This document shows, piece after piece, positions 47,849-56,850 of a stretch of DNA of 64,000 nt. The DNA is taken from assembly GCA_041397525.1 (NCBI GenBank), contig JAWKWL010000002.1, forward strand, positions 248,001-312,000, given 5' to 3'. The stretch is from BOKV01 sp041397525. Its GTDB lineage: Bacteria; Pseudomonadota; Alphaproteobacteria; Rhizobiales; Rhizobiaceae. The notes below the pieces were generated by a model. That model worked only from the letters and a program-made list of their open reading frames with translations, had not been told where the DNA came from and made no database searches. The translations under genes were made by a program, and so were the position numbers. Numbering within the stretch: position 1 is the first letter of the stretch; each line of letters starts with the position of its first letter.

Positions 47849-50122
47849 CTAATATTGGATGCCGTTTTCCATGGCAAAACCGGTCAACATTTCCCGGATC
47901 GTTCCTTCGGAGACCGGCCTTGCCAGCTCTGGAATCAGAACTGATTCCAGCTTTCCAAGGTCCAGCTGGCGCAACGCGGCCTTGACCGGGCCAATCGCGG
48001 ATGGCGCCATCGACACCGCACGGAAGCCAATGGCGAACAGCGCCATGGCAGAAAGCGGTTTGCCGGCGATTTCCCCGCAAAGCGTCAGGGGCATGTTGCG
48101 TGCATTGGCCTTGTCTGCAATCCCTTTCAGGACCCTGAGAAACGATCTGCTCAGCGGGTCAAACCGGTTGGCGATCAACGCATTGCCGCGGTCGCTGGCC
48201 ATGATGAACTGGAACAGGTCATTCGAACCAACGGAAATGAAGTCGACCTCGTCCATCAATTCGTCCATCTGCCACAACAGCGACGGGACCTCGATCATGC
48301 AGCCAAGTTCGAGCTTCGACGGCAACGGATGACCCATTCGCGCGACGAATGCCGTTTCGCGCTTCATCAGTGCCTTGATCCTGCGTAATTCACGAATCTC
48401 TGTCACCATCGGCAACATCACCTTGAGCGGGCGGCCCGAGGCTGCCTTCAGCAAAGCCCTGATCTGCCCGCGCAAAAGGCCCGGCCGGTCGATCGACAGA
48501 CGAATTGCCCGCCAGCCAAGCGCAGGGTTTTCCTCATGCAGCGTCCGACCATAAGGCAGCACCTTGTCGCCGCCGATATCAAGTGTTCGGAAGGTCACCG
48601 GTTTGTCGCCGGCCGCTTTCAACACACTGCGATAAAACTTTTCCTGTTCGCCGGGCCTCGGGAACCGTGACGCCACCATGAACTGCAATTCCGTGCGAAA
48701 CAGTCCGATCCCGGCAGCACCCGACAATTCCAGTTGCGCCAGATCCATCGCAAGACCCGCATTCATGTGCAGATCGATGGCGACGCCATCCTTGGTCACT
48801 GACGGTTCGCTGCGCAATGCAGCAAACTGTGCCTGCCGGCTGGCACGGAATTTCACCTTCTCGGCGTAAGCGGTTTCGACGTCTGGCGGCGGACGCAGGA
48901 ATACAATTCCCTCGTCACCGTCAACGATGATCGGGTTGCCGCTTTCCGCCATGCCGACGAGATCACCGACCTGGCCGACCACCGGAATGCCGAGCGCCTT
49001 TGCCACGATAACCACATGGCTTGTCGGCGTGCCTTCCTCGATAACCAGCCCCCGAAGTTTTTCACGACTGTAGTCCAGAAGTTCCGCCGCTCCCATGTTG
49101 CGGGCAACGACAATGCAGTCACGCGGCAGTTCATCCTGCATCGGCCCGTGCGGTTTGCCCACCAGTTCACGCAGCAGCCTGAATGCGAGATCGTCAAAAT
49201 CATGCAGGCGCTCGCGAAGATATGGATCCGCGTGTCGCGACATGCGGGCACGATTGTCGCTTTGAACCTTTTCGACAGCGGCTTCGGCTGTCAGGCCATT
49301 GGCTATGGCCTCTTCCATTCGCCGCACCCAGCCACGGTCATTGGCAAACATGCGATAGGCTTCCAGCACCTCGCGGTGCTCACCATCCGTGGCAACTTCA
49401 CGCCGACCCAGCAGGTCATCGATCGAAATCCGTAACCGCCCCAGCGCCGCGCGAAGCCTGTCGACTTCCACGCCGGCATCCTCATTGAAAAGGTTGGTCA
49501 CGACAACGCGCGGCTCGTGCAGCACCACATAGCCAAGCCCCAGCCCTTCCGCCAGCGGAGCACCGGAAAGTTGCAGCGGCCGTGACAGATCAAGCTTCGT
49601 GCCCTGCTTGTTGAGACCTTCCAGTTCTCCGGCCGCGATCAGTTCGGCTATGACCATCGCCGTCGTCTCGAGCGCCTCGACTTCATCTTCCCGGTATTGC
49701 CGGCGAGCCTGGTTCTGCACGACCAGAACCCCAAGCGCGCGGCCCGAACGCAGGATCGGCACACCCAGGAAGGAATGGTAGATTTCTTCGCCTGTCTCCG
49801 GCAGATAGGCAAACGCGGGATGGCTTTGTGCATTGTCCAGGTTGAGCGGACGTGCCGTTGCAGCAATCGTGCCGACGAGACCCTGCCCCACGCGTAGCGA
49901 CGCCTCATGCACCGCTCCCGGATTGAGGCCCTGGGTCGCAAACAGTTCCAGCACCCCGTCGGCACGCAGGACATAGACCGAGCACACCTCCGCCACCATG
50001 TTGGCAGCGATGTGCCTGACAATCTTGTCAAGACGCTCCTGCGCGCCAAGTGATTCCGCCATGACTTCGCGGAGCCGCTTTAGCAATACGCGTGGGCCTG
50101 TTATTGCACCTATCGATGGCAT
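47849..50122 (-). CDS. ptsP: Phosphoenolpyruvate-protein phosphotransferase PtsP (EI-Ntr)
   Basis: This 757-residue first enzyme of the nitrogen-related phosphotransferase chain passes phosphate from PEP to NPr. An N-terminal GAF sensor domain (about 20-165, ELFATQGLNPGAVHEASLRVGQGLVGTIAA) is followed by the EI domain. The phospho-His is in EEGTPTSHVVIVAKALGIPVV and the PEP-binding domain has ELQFMVASRFPRPGEQE, DIGGDKVLPYG and SVGSNDLFQF. ATG 50122 has AAAGGG upstream. It follows lysC in the conserved alphaproteobacterial order. Confidence 0.95.
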   Translation of the reverse strand: MPSIGAITGPRVLLKRLREVMAESLGAQERLDKIVRHIAANMVAEVCSVYVLRADGVLELFATQGLNPGAVHEASLRVGQGLVGTIAATARPLNLDNAQSHPAFAYLPETGEEIYHSFLGVPILRSGRALGVLVVQNQARRQYREDEVEALETTAMVIAELIAAGELEGLNKQGTKLDLSRPLQLSGAPLAEGLGLGYVVLHEPRVVVTNLFNEDAGVEVDRLRAALGRLRISIDDLLGRREVATDGEHREVLEAYRMFANDRGWVRRMEEAIANGLTAEAAVEKVQSDNRARMSRHADPYLRERLHDFDDLAFRLLRELVGKPHGPMQDELPRDCIVVARNMGAAELLDYSREKLRGLVIEEGTPTSHVVIVAKALGIPVVGQVGDLVGMAESGNPIIVDGDEGIVFLRPPPDVETAYAEKVKFRASRQAQFAALRSEPSVTKDGVAIDLHMNAGLAMDLAQLELSGAAGIGLFRTELQFMVASRFPRPGEQEKFYRSVLKAAGDKPVTFRTLDIGGDKVLPYGRTLHEENPALGWRAIRLSIDRPGLLRGQIRALLKAASGRPLKVMLPMVTEIRELRRIKALMKRETAFVARMGHPLPSKLELGCMIEVPSLLWQMDELMDEVDFISVGSNDLFQFIMASDRGNALIANRFDPLSRSFLRVLKGIADKANARNMPLTLCGEIAGKPLSAMALFAIGFRAVSMAPSAIGPVKAALRQLDLGKLESVLIPELARPVSEGTIREMLTGFAMENGIQY

Positions 50123-50209
50123 GGCGCCCTTTCGGCATTTCGGCCAAGGCGGGGTTGCAGCAGTCCGCCTTGCAGCAAGCACTCACTGCAAGGGACAACC
50201 GTTATGTGG

Positions 50210-51463
50210 TTATTGCTTGTCCAGTCCATATACAGAGTGGAGAGTGCGGACCGCAAGTTCCGCATAATCCGAATCGATCAGCACCGAAAACTTGATTTCC
50301 GAAGTGGTGATAGCGCGAATGTTGATGCCCTTGCTGGCAAGCGCCGCAAATGCGGTTGCCGCGACCCCGGCATGACTTCGCATGCCGATGCCGATCACCG
50401 ATACCTTGGCAAGACCCTTGTCGCTCTGGACGATTTCGTAGCCGATGCTGTCATGCGCCTTGTCGAGCACGTCCAGCGCCTTGGCAACATCGCCGTCAGG
50501 TAGTGTGAATGTCATGTCTGTTCGCGAACCGTCTTCCGAAACGCTTTGCACGATCATGTCGACATTGATGTGCTCCTTGGCAAGCGGGCCAAAGATTGCC
50601 GCCGACACGCCAGGCTTGTCCGGCACCCTGCGAAGCGAGATCTGGGCCTCATCCCTGGTATAGGCAATTCCGGTTACGACATGCTTTTCCACGATATCTT
50701 CCTCGTCGCAAATCAGCGTACCGGGCGGATTGGCCCCTTCGCTGGAATCGATACTTTCCGGCTCTTCGAAACTGGAACGGACAAAAACCTTGACGCCATG
50801 CACCATCGCGAGTTCGACAGAACGTACCTGTAGCACCTTCGCGCCCAGCGACGCCATTTCAAGCATTTCCTCGAACGCCACCCGGTTAAGCCTGCGTGCC
50901 TTGGGTTCTATTCTCGGGTCGGTGGTATAGACCCCGTCGACATCGGTGTAGATATCGCAGCGGTCAGCGCCAACTGCCGCAGCAATCGCGACAGCGCTTG
51001 TGTCCGAGCCGCCGCGTCCAAGCGTCGCGATGCGATTGTCGGGGCCGATACCCTGGAAACCGGCAATCACGGCCACCTGGCCAATCCCGAAACGCTCGAC
51101 AATCACACCGGCATCAATTGATTCGATCCGCGCCGCCCCGTGCGCATTGTTGGTGCGCAGCGGAATCTGCCAGCCCTGCCATGACCGGGCGTCAACACCC
51201 ATGCTCTGCAGGCAGATCGCAAGAAGCCCCGCTGTCACCTGCTCACCCGATGCAACCACGGCATCATATTCGCGCGCATCATGCATCGCGGAAGCCTCAC
51301 GCGTCCACGCAACCAGTTCATTGGTCTTGCCCGACATGGCCGAAACGACAACGGCCACCTGATGGCCCGCATCCACCTCCCGTTTGACATGGCGCGCGAC
51401 ATTGCGGATGCGGCTGATGTCAGCCACCGAGGTCCCGCCAAACTTCATAACTATCCGCGCCAT
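50210..51463 (-). CDS. lysC: Aspartate kinase
   Basis: This 417-residue enzyme makes aspartyl phosphate, the first step to lysine, threonine and methionine. The kinase motif is VMKFGGTSVADISRIRNVA and GRGGSDTSAVAIAAAVGADRCDIYTDVDGVYT is the aspartate-binding loop. Two C-terminal ACT domains (VSAAIFGPLAKEHINVDMIVQ; VIGIGMRSHAGVAATAFAALASKGINI) allow lysine/threonine feedback control. It is divergent from ubiG. Confidence 0.97.
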   Translation of the reverse strand: MARIVMKFGGTSVADISRIRNVARHVKREVDAGHQVAVVVSAMSGKTNELVAWTREASAMHDAREYDAVVASGEQVTAGLLAICLQSMGVDARSWQGWQIPLRTNNAHGAARIESIDAGVIVERFGIGQVAVIAGFQGIGPDNRIATLGRGGSDTSAVAIAAAVGADRCDIYTDVDGVYTTDPRIEPKARRLNRVAFEEMLEMASLGAKVLQVRSVELAMVHGVKVFVRSSFEEPESIDSSEGANPPGTLICDEEDIVEKHVVTGIAYTRDEAQISLRRVPDKPGVSAAIFGPLAKEHINVDMIVQSVSEDGSRTDMTFTLPDGDVAKALDVLDKAHDSIGYEIVQSDKGLAKVSVIGIGMRSHAGVAATAFAALASKGINIRAITTSEIKFSVLIDSDYAELAVRTLHSVYGLDKQ

Positions 51464-51700
51464 TCAGACCTTCTTCCCTGCGCCATGTCCCTTGGCCATC
51501 CACGCCAAACCGGCGCAAACAAAATCGCCCCGGTCTCCCGGAGCGAATGCGGGTTCCATAGCGAAATTGGCTGACAATCGCAAGAACCGCGGCCATCAGT
51601 CCATGCAGTCAGCCTCATTGGTTCTTGACATTGGCACGATAGCGCCCGACCTGTGGACTGAAACACCATGGGTGGCCAGCAACTGGCAAAGGAGCACGAC

Positions 51701-52453
51701 ATGACCGGGCCTGACAACACCACCATTGACCAGTCGGAAGTCGACCGCTTTTCCGCAATGGCTGCAGAATGGTGGAACCCGACGGGCAAGTTTCGCCCGC
51801 TGCACAAATTCAATCCGGTCCGGCTGGAATATCTCAAGCGTCAGGTCTGCCAGAATTTCGACCGCGACCCGAATGACCCGAAAGCATTTTCTGGGCTGCG
51901 CATTCTTGATATTGGATGCGGCGGCGGATTGCTTTCGGAGCCAATGGCACGCCTCGGCGCTTCTGTCACCGGCGCCGATGCTTCTCCAACCAACATAGAA
52001 ATAGCCTCGCTGCATGCGCGCCAGAGCGGCCTTGACATCGACTACAGGGCAACCACCTCCGAGGAACTGGAACGCCAGGGTGAAAAATTCGATGTCGTAC
52101 TCAACATGGAAGTTGTCGAGCACGTTTCCGATGTTGGGCTTTTCATCTCGTCATGCAGCGCCATGGTCAAGCCAGGCGGGCTGATGTTCATCGCAACGAT
52201 CAACCGCACCATGAAAGCTTGGGCACTGGCAATTGTTGCGGCGGAAAACGTGCTGCGCTGGCTGCCCAAGGGGACGCACCAATATGAACGTCTGGTACGC
52301 CCGGACGAATTGGAAACACCTCTGTCTGCGAGCGGCCTGCACGTGATTGACCGATCAGGCGTGTTCTACAATCCGCTGCAGGACCGCTGGAACCTTTCGC
52401 GCGACATGGACGTCAATTACATGATCCTGGCCCGGCGTCCCGACCAGGGTTGA
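51701..52453 (+). CDS. ubiG: Bifunctional 2-polyprenyl-6-hydroxyphenol / 3-demethylubiquinol O-methyltransferase
   Basis: This 250-residue SAM-dependent enzyme performs two O-methylations in ubiquinone synthesis. Its diagnostic start is IDQSEVDRFSAMAAEWWNPTGKFRPLHKFNP, the SAM motif is ILDIGCGGGLLSEPMARLGA, and MEVVEHVSDVGLFISSC and LFIATINRT follow. ATG 51701 with AGGAG upstream is the start. Divergent from lysC. Confidence 0.96.
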   Translation: MTGPDNTTIDQSEVDRFSAMAAEWWNPTGKFRPLHKFNPVRLEYLKRQVCQNFDRDPNDPKAFSGLRILDIGCGGGLLSEPMARLGASVTGADASPTNIEIASLHARQSGLDIDYRATTSEELERQGEKFDVVLNMEVVEHVSDVGLFISSCSAMVKPGGLMFIATINRTMKAWALAIVAAENVLRWLPKGTHQYERLVRPDELETPLSASGLHVIDRSGVFYNPLQDRWNLSRDMDVNYMILARRPDQG

Positions 52454-52485
52454 AAAGCCAGTACCTGCCGATTCGGCCTGGGATT

Positions 52486-52968
52486 TCAATTGCGATCTTC
52501 TGGAAAATCGGGGATCGCCACGACGTCAATTCCCTCATCCAGCAGTTCAGCTGCTTCTTCCATTGAGGCCTTGCCATAGATGCCGCGCGCCGGCTTCTCG
52601 CCATAATGAATCTTGCGTGCTTCCTCGCTGAATTTTTCGCCGACATTTTCAGACTTCGAAATGAGTTCTTCCTTGAGTGCGCGCATCCGGGCGATGATTT
52701 CCAGCTGTTCAGTGCTGAGCGATGCCATGGCCACGGCACCACTTTCCTCTGCCGCGCCACTGGCTTCGACAGCCAGGCTTCCGGCAGCGGCCTCCTTTTT
52801 TCGTGAGGTGGAAACCGAAGGAGCCATCAAGAGTTTGGAAACTTCCGGTGTCCCACAGACCGGGCAGGAAATCAGGCCGCGCGCCTGTTGGCTCTCATGA
52901 TCCTGCGAGGAAGCAAACCAGCCCTCGAATTCATGTCCCTTGCTGCATCCGAGTGAATAGACAATCAA
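52486..52968 (-). CDS. DUF1178 family protein
   Basis: This 160-residue protein has a conserved N-terminal start, IVYSLGCSKGHEFEGWFASSQDHESQQARGLISCPVCGTPEVSKLLMAPSV. The paired cysteines (Cys8 region and CPVC) suggest a small zinc site similar to a FmdB-like ribbon. Function unknown. It overlaps the nitrilase-family stop by 4 bp, so it is last in a comF-grxC-nit-DUF1178 operon. Confidence 0.92.
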   Translation of the reverse strand: MIVYSLGCSKGHEFEGWFASSQDHESQQARGLISCPVCGTPEVSKLLMAPSVSTSRKKEAAAGSLAVEASGAAEESGAVAMASLSTEQLEIIARMRALKEELISKSENVGEKFSEEARKIHYGEKPARGIYGKASMEEAAELLDEGIDVVAIPDFPEDRN

Positions 52969-53831
52969 GCAGCACCCCGCTTCCTGGTATCGGCAGACTG
53001 CGCGGCCACCAGGGAAAATTCGCGCCGGTTCATCAGATTGGGAATTTTCGCGCGCGCCGCCAGGGTTTGCGCCGGATCGACTTCACACACCAGGACGCCC
53101 GGTTCGGCATGCGCAAGTTCACCGACAATGGCGCCCCACGGGTCAACCACAAGCGAATGACCATAGGTTTCACGTCCGTCCTCATGCCTGCCGCCCTGGG
53201 CCGCAGCAATCATGTAGGCACCATTTTCTATGGCACGCGCGCGCATCAGCAGATGCCAGTGTGCCTCGCCTGTCTGTCTGGTAAACGCAGCAGGACAGGT
53301 CAGCACTTGTGCGCCATGGATCGCCTGTGCCTGGAACAGTTGCGGGAACCGCACATCATAGCAAATCGCGAGCCCGGTCCGGATCTTGGCTATTTCAGTA
53401 ACCACCGCCTGGTTTCCCGGCGTATAAACCGCAGATTCACGCCAGCTCTCGCCATTGTCGAGATCGACATCGAACATGTGGAGCTTGTCATAGGAGGCAA
53501 CTCTCTCGCCCGATGGCGAAAACACGGCGGCACGGTTCGCCGCCTTCCCGTTACCAAGATCAACTGCCGTCGAACCGACATGCATCCATATGCCATGTTC
53601 AAGCGCCAGCTGGGCAGCTGCCGCGAAAACAGGATTGCATTCATCCGGCGAGATTCCGGCAAACAACGCCGCCCGGTTTCGCTGCAGCATCCCTGTCATT
53701 TCCGGCGTCTGCACATAGATCGCACCCTGGCCGACTGCTTCGCGAGTGAGCCTGGTCATTTCCGCGATGTTGGTCGATTCGTCCATGCAGGAACGCATCT
53801 GGATACAGGCAACCCGCATGGCGGCGCTCAT
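52965..53831 (-). CDS. Carbon-nitrogen hydrolase (nitrilase superfamily, Nit-like deaminated glutathione amidase)
   Basis: This 288-residue enzyme has the catalytic triad Glu44 (VQTPEMTG), Lys116 (YDKLHMFDVDL) and Cys157 (GLAICYDVRFPQL). Its closest resemblance is to Nit1/NitB amidases that repair deaminated glutathione, which fits its place next to grxC. It begins with ATGA overlapping the grxC stop; a Met four codons in is an alternative start. Confidence 0.9.
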   Translation of the reverse strand: MSAAMRVACIQMRSCMDESTNIAEMTRLTREAVGQGAIYVQTPEMTGMLQRNRAALFAGISPDECNPVFAAAAQLALEHGIWMHVGSTAVDLGNGKAANRAAVFSPSGERVASYDKLHMFDVDLDNGESWRESAVYTPGNQAVVTEIAKIRTGLAICYDVRFPQLFQAQAIHGAQVLTCPAAFTRQTGEAHWHLLMRARAIENGAYMIAAAQGGRHEDGRETYGHSLVVDPWGAIVGELAHAEPGVLVCEVDPAQTLAARAKIPNLMNRREFSLVAAQSADTRKRGAA

Positions 53832-54091
53832 CGTATTTCTGCCAGCAGCGGATCAAGCTTTCCCGCCCGGTCCAGCGCGTGCAAATCATCGCAACCGCCG
53901 ATATGCCGCTCACCAATGAAGATTTGCGGGAAGGTTCTCCCGCCATTGGATTTCTGAATCATTTCCGCCCGTATCGACGGATCAAATGTTCCGTCATGCT
54001 CGGTATATTGCGCGCCCTTGGAATCCAGCAGTCTTTTCGCCGCCGTGCAGAAACCGCAGAACTGCCTAGTGTAAATGACGATCTTCGACAT
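53828..54091 (-). CDS. grxC: Glutaredoxin 3
   Basis: This 87-residue thiol-disulfide oxidoreductase has the active site YTRQFCGFCTAAKRLL (Cys12 and Cys15), the glutathione-binding TFPQIFIGERHIGGCDDL, and the conserved cis-Pro. ATG 54091 (a TTG precedes it). It lies between comF and the nitrilase-family gene. Confidence 0.95.
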   Translation of the reverse strand: MSKIVIYTRQFCGFCTAAKRLLDSKGAQYTEHDGTFDPSIRAEMIQKSNGGRTFPQIFIGERHIGGCDDLHALDRAGKLDPLLAEIR

Positions 54092-54127
54092 CAAGCCTAT
54101 CCGTTTCCACCAAAAGTGGCCTGATCC

Positions 54128-54910
54128 TCATATATCCCCGGACGACACTCTTGCAAAGGTCAGGACATCAATTCCGCTCGCCCCAGCCCGCCGCAATGCC
54201 CTGGCACAAGCCTTGGCAGTGGCCCCGGATGTGTAGACATCATCGATCAGTAGTATCCGCCGCCCCTCGACCAGCGGTCTCTTGTCTTTTTCCACCCGGA
54301 ACGCGCCTTGCACATTGCGTTCGCGCTCCTGGCTGTTAAGTCCAACCTGCTGACGGGTTTTTTTCAATCTGACGAGCGTCTCTCCCTGGTATTCGATGTC
54401 GCTCGACCGGCATAGCCAGCGCGCCAGTTCGGCGGACTGATTGTAGCGGCGCATGTGCAACCGCCGCCAATGCAGCGGCACCGGTATCGCCACATCGCAG
54501 TCCCTGAGCAAGTCACCGCCTGCAACCCGCATCCAGCCGGAAATCCACCGTGCCAGTTCCGGCTGGTCCGAAAACTTCAACCGGCTTACCAGCCGGCGCG
54601 GGCAGTCCCCATACAGCACTGCCGAACGCAACCGGTCGAAAGGTGGAGGATCAGCCATGGCTTCAGGGCTGATCGCCCCCTCACCGTGATCAAACGGAAA
54701 CGGCGTCCCCATTACTTCGCAATAGGGACGATCAATGAAATGCGTCCCCTGCCAGCATCTCTGGCACAGACCGCCTTGTCGCCCCACAGTACGCCCGCAG
54801 GCGATACAGGCTGGCGGAACCGCCATGTTGCCAAGCGTACTGGCAATACTGGTGATCACGTCGAGAATGTTTTTCCCTTTGTAACTGATACTGGTTTTCA
54901 ACATTGCCAT
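54128..54910 (-). CDS. ComF family protein (phosphoribosyltransferase-like)
   Basis: This 260-residue protein has an N-terminal zinc ribbon (CIACGRTVGRQGGLCQRCW) and a type I phosphoribosyltransferase fold. The PRPP loop is VEGRRILLIDDVYTSGATAKACARAL. It is the family of competence protein ComFC, of largely unknown substrate in alphaproteobacteria. The start may be ATG 54910 or 54904. It is divergent from the methyltransferase gene. Confidence 0.93.
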   Translation of the reverse strand: MAMLKTSISYKGKNILDVITSIASTLGNMAVPPACIACGRTVGRQGGLCQRCWQGTHFIDRPYCEVMGTPFPFDHGEGAISPEAMADPPPFDRLRSAVLYGDCPRRLVSRLKFSDQPELARWISGWMRVAGGDLLRDCDVAIPVPLHWRRLHMRRYNQSAELARWLCRSSDIEYQGETLVRLKKTRQQVGLNSQERERNVQGAFRVEKDKRPLVEGRRILLIDDVYTSGATAKACARALRRAGASGIDVLTFARVSSGDI

Positions 54911-55018
54911 GGGCTAGATCACTGTCGAGAACGTCGGGCTACAACCCGCTGAACGCGAAGAGTAGACCGCAATCACGTATCGCGCGAGTCTCATCTTTGG
55001 CAGTGGAGACACGATCTG

Positions 55019-55870
55019 GTGAAAACGACCGACAGCATTTTCAATGAGGCGCTCATACCCGCCCGCATGGACCGTGCAAGGCGGATAGCCCGCAAGGATG
55101 CGAATTTCCTGTCGGCAATGGCAATGGAAGAGCTGGCGGACCGGCTGGCAGTTACCAATCGGGACTTCACACACTGCCTGTTGCTGTCGCAGGATCCAGC
55201 AGCAGCAGAAGTCCTCAAGTCGAGGATAGGTGTCAGATCAACCGGCATGCGTATCGACATTCTGGATAGCGCAACCCTTGCAGATCCGCGCGCTCACCAA
55301 TTGCAGGACGAAACAGCCGACCTTGTGGTCTCACCATTCGGCCTGCACAGGATAAATGACCTGCCTGGTGCACTTGTCCGGTTTCGTCGCGTCCTTAAGC
55401 CTGACGGGTTGTTTTTGGCCGCAATTCCGGGGGACGGCAGTTACCGGGAATTGCGCGACAGCCTTATTGCTTCAGAGGCCAGCGTCACAGGGGGCGCTGC
55501 AATGCGGGTCGATCCGTTTGTGGAAATTCGCCAGGCAGGGAGCCTGCTGCAACGTGCCGGATTTTCGCTTCCCGTCACCGACGTCGAAAAGCTGGTCCTC
55601 AGATACCACACACCGGATGCGCTGATTGATGATCTGCGCGCAATGGCATCGACCTCAATCCTGAATTTCTCGAAAACCCCGCTCTCACGCCAGGTCTGGC
55701 AGCAGGCAAAGCAATATTATCGGGAGAATTTTGCTGATGCCGACGGGAAAATTCGTGCCAGCTTGAATGTTATCTACCTGACGGGTTGGACGCCGCATGA
55801 AAGCCAGCAAAAACCACTGAAGCCTGGTTCTGCAAAGGTGAACCTGTCCCGTGCGCTAAAAGACAAGTAA
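55019..55870 (+). CDS. SAM-dependent methyltransferase (BioC/NDUFAF5-like)
   Basis: This 283-residue protein has a class I methyltransferase fold with the segment DETADLVVSPFGLHRINDLPGALVRFRRVLKPDGLFLAAIPGDGSYRELR. It resembles NDUFAF5-type and BioC-like proteins; a glycine-rich SAM loop is poorly preserved (HCLLLSQDPAAAEVL). It starts with GTG 55019 and a distant GTGGAG. A role in complex I assembly by analogy is an inference only. Confidence 0.8.
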   Translation: MKTTDSIFNEALIPARMDRARRIARKDANFLSAMAMEELADRLAVTNRDFTHCLLLSQDPAAAEVLKSRIGVRSTGMRIDILDSATLADPRAHQLQDETADLVVSPFGLHRINDLPGALVRFRRVLKPDGLFLAAIPGDGSYRELRDSLIASEASVTGGAAMRVDPFVEIRQAGSLLQRAGFSLPVTDVEKLVLRYHTPDALIDDLRAMASTSILNFSKTPLSRQVWQQAKQYYRENFADADGKIRASLNVIYLTGWTPHESQQKPLKPGSAKVNLSRALKDK

Positions 55871-55882
55871 ATCTTGTTTGCC

Positions 55883-56047
55883 CTATTTGGGCATGTGGTC
55901 GGCAATATTGTTCAACTGCAACTCGCTCGACTGACCCAATGCGGTCACGGAGCCTATTATGCCTACGCTGATCAACACGCCAATCGCGCCGTACTCAATG
56001 GCGGTAGTACCCTTTTCGCAGAGCAAGAACTTGAGGAACAACAACAC
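55883..56047 (-). CDS. Flp family type IVb pilin, copy 1
   Basis: This small pilin reads LLFLKFLLCEKGTTAIEYGAIGVLISVGIIGSVTALGQ and ends SSELQLNNIADHMPK. The prepilin-type sequence (Gly followed by TTAIEYG, with the Glu5 position) is diagnostic of Flp pilins. I chose GTG 56047 by comparison with the second copy; the open frame extends to an ATG at 56068, with a GGGAGG just before the GTG region. It is a tandem paralogue of the next gene. No Tad assembly genes are in the window. Confidence 0.87.
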   Translation of the reverse strand: MLLFLKFLLCEKGTTAIEYGAIGVLISVGIIGSVTALGQSSELQLNNIADHMPK

Positions 56048-56068
56048 GACCTCCCAATAACAATACAC

Positions 56069-56197
56069 TTCAGATAGTTATAGTTGCATTTTTCTATGAA
56101 ATGGAGGTTAATGGATATGGTTAATAATTGATAATAAAAGTATATTATTAAGATTATTTCTACCTGAAGAAAGTAGTATCTGTTGTTTCACAATGCA
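56069..56197. other. AT-rich spacer between tandem Flp pilin genes
   Basis: This 129-bp stretch is very AT-rich compared with its surroundings (for example TAATTGATAATAAAAG and TATATTATTAAG). It probably holds the promoter of the downstream pilin gene (copy 1). No -10/-35 pair could be fixed with confidence. Confidence 0.5.
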
Positions 56198-56359
56198 CTA
56201 TTTCACCAGATGGTCAGCAATGTTTTGCAATTGCAATTCACTGGAGGAACCAACGGCCTGGACACCGCCGACTATGGCAACACTGATCAAAACACCGATA
56301 ACTCCGTATTCGATGGCCGTTGCACCTTTGGTACAGCGAAGGAATTTCAATAGCAGCAC
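56198..56359 (-). CDS. Flp family type IVb pilin, copy 2
   Basis: A 53-residue open frame on the minus strand begins with GTG 56359, after GGGGGAAAT. It reads LLLKFLRCTKGATAIEYGVI, then GVLISVAIVGGVQAVGSSSE, and ends LQLQNIADHLVK. It matches copy 1 closely in the prepilin site (KGATAIEYG) and the C-terminus (SSELQLQNIADHL versus SSELQLNNIADHM). It is short enough to be missed by gene callers. Confidence 0.88.
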   Translation of the reverse strand: MLLLKFLRCTKGATAIEYGVIGVLISVAIVGGVQAVGSSSELQLQNIADHLVK

Positions 56360-56446
56360 GATTTCCCCCAAAGAAAACGTTCAGTTGCCATCGAACAATA
56401 ACCTTCACCCTTGAACAGGGCCTTAACCGGTTTGGTTATTGTTTGG

Positions 56447-56761
56447 TCAATTGCCAGGTCTGACACAATCGCCAGAAACCCGCCCATTGCAGATGATTTC
56501 GACCTGATCGCTGATCACGCTGCGGCGTACCCTGTACTTGTTGGTTGCCGGATCACCAACGGCACCCGTTATCACCCGGTCAATGCCAAGTGCGCGGTTT
56601 TCGGCATAATAATGTGCCGCATCCTGCAGCACCGGCGCCACAAGTACCGCCATACCCAATGCTACCGCTCCGAAAAGCAATGCCGTCTGAACAGTGGCTC
56701 CGCCGCTTGTGTCCGCCCCTATGCGGCGCCCAGCTGACTTGAAACTGACTTTGTCAAACAT
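56447..56761 (-). CDS. Small single-TM pilin-like protein
   Basis: This 104-residue protein upstream of the two pilin genes on the same strand begins MFDKVSFKSAGRRIGADTSG. It then has GATVQTALLFGAVALGMAVLVAP, a hydrophobic helix preceded by a Gly-Ala resembling a prepilin cleavage site. A soluble C-terminal part with two cysteines (IICNGRVSGDC) follows. I do not recognise the family. It could be a minor pseudopilin or a TadE-like factor; the position supports a pilus role but does not prove it. Confidence 0.65.
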   Translation of the reverse strand: MFDKVSFKSAGRRIGADTSGGATVQTALLFGAVALGMAVLVAPVLQDAAHYYAENRALGIDRVITGAVGDPATNKYRVRRSVISDQVEIICNGRVSGDCVRPGN

Positions 56762-56850
56762 GATCCATATCCCTGCGCCTCGCGCACCCGGCCAACACAG
56801 GACATTCCAGAACGGAATTGCCACGCGCCCTCGTTAAAAATGTAGGGAAT

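Noticed and set aside
56069..56197. AT-rich island as a possible origin or integration site
   Set aside because: Only about 130 bp, no DnaA boxes and no direct repeats; most simply a promoter region.
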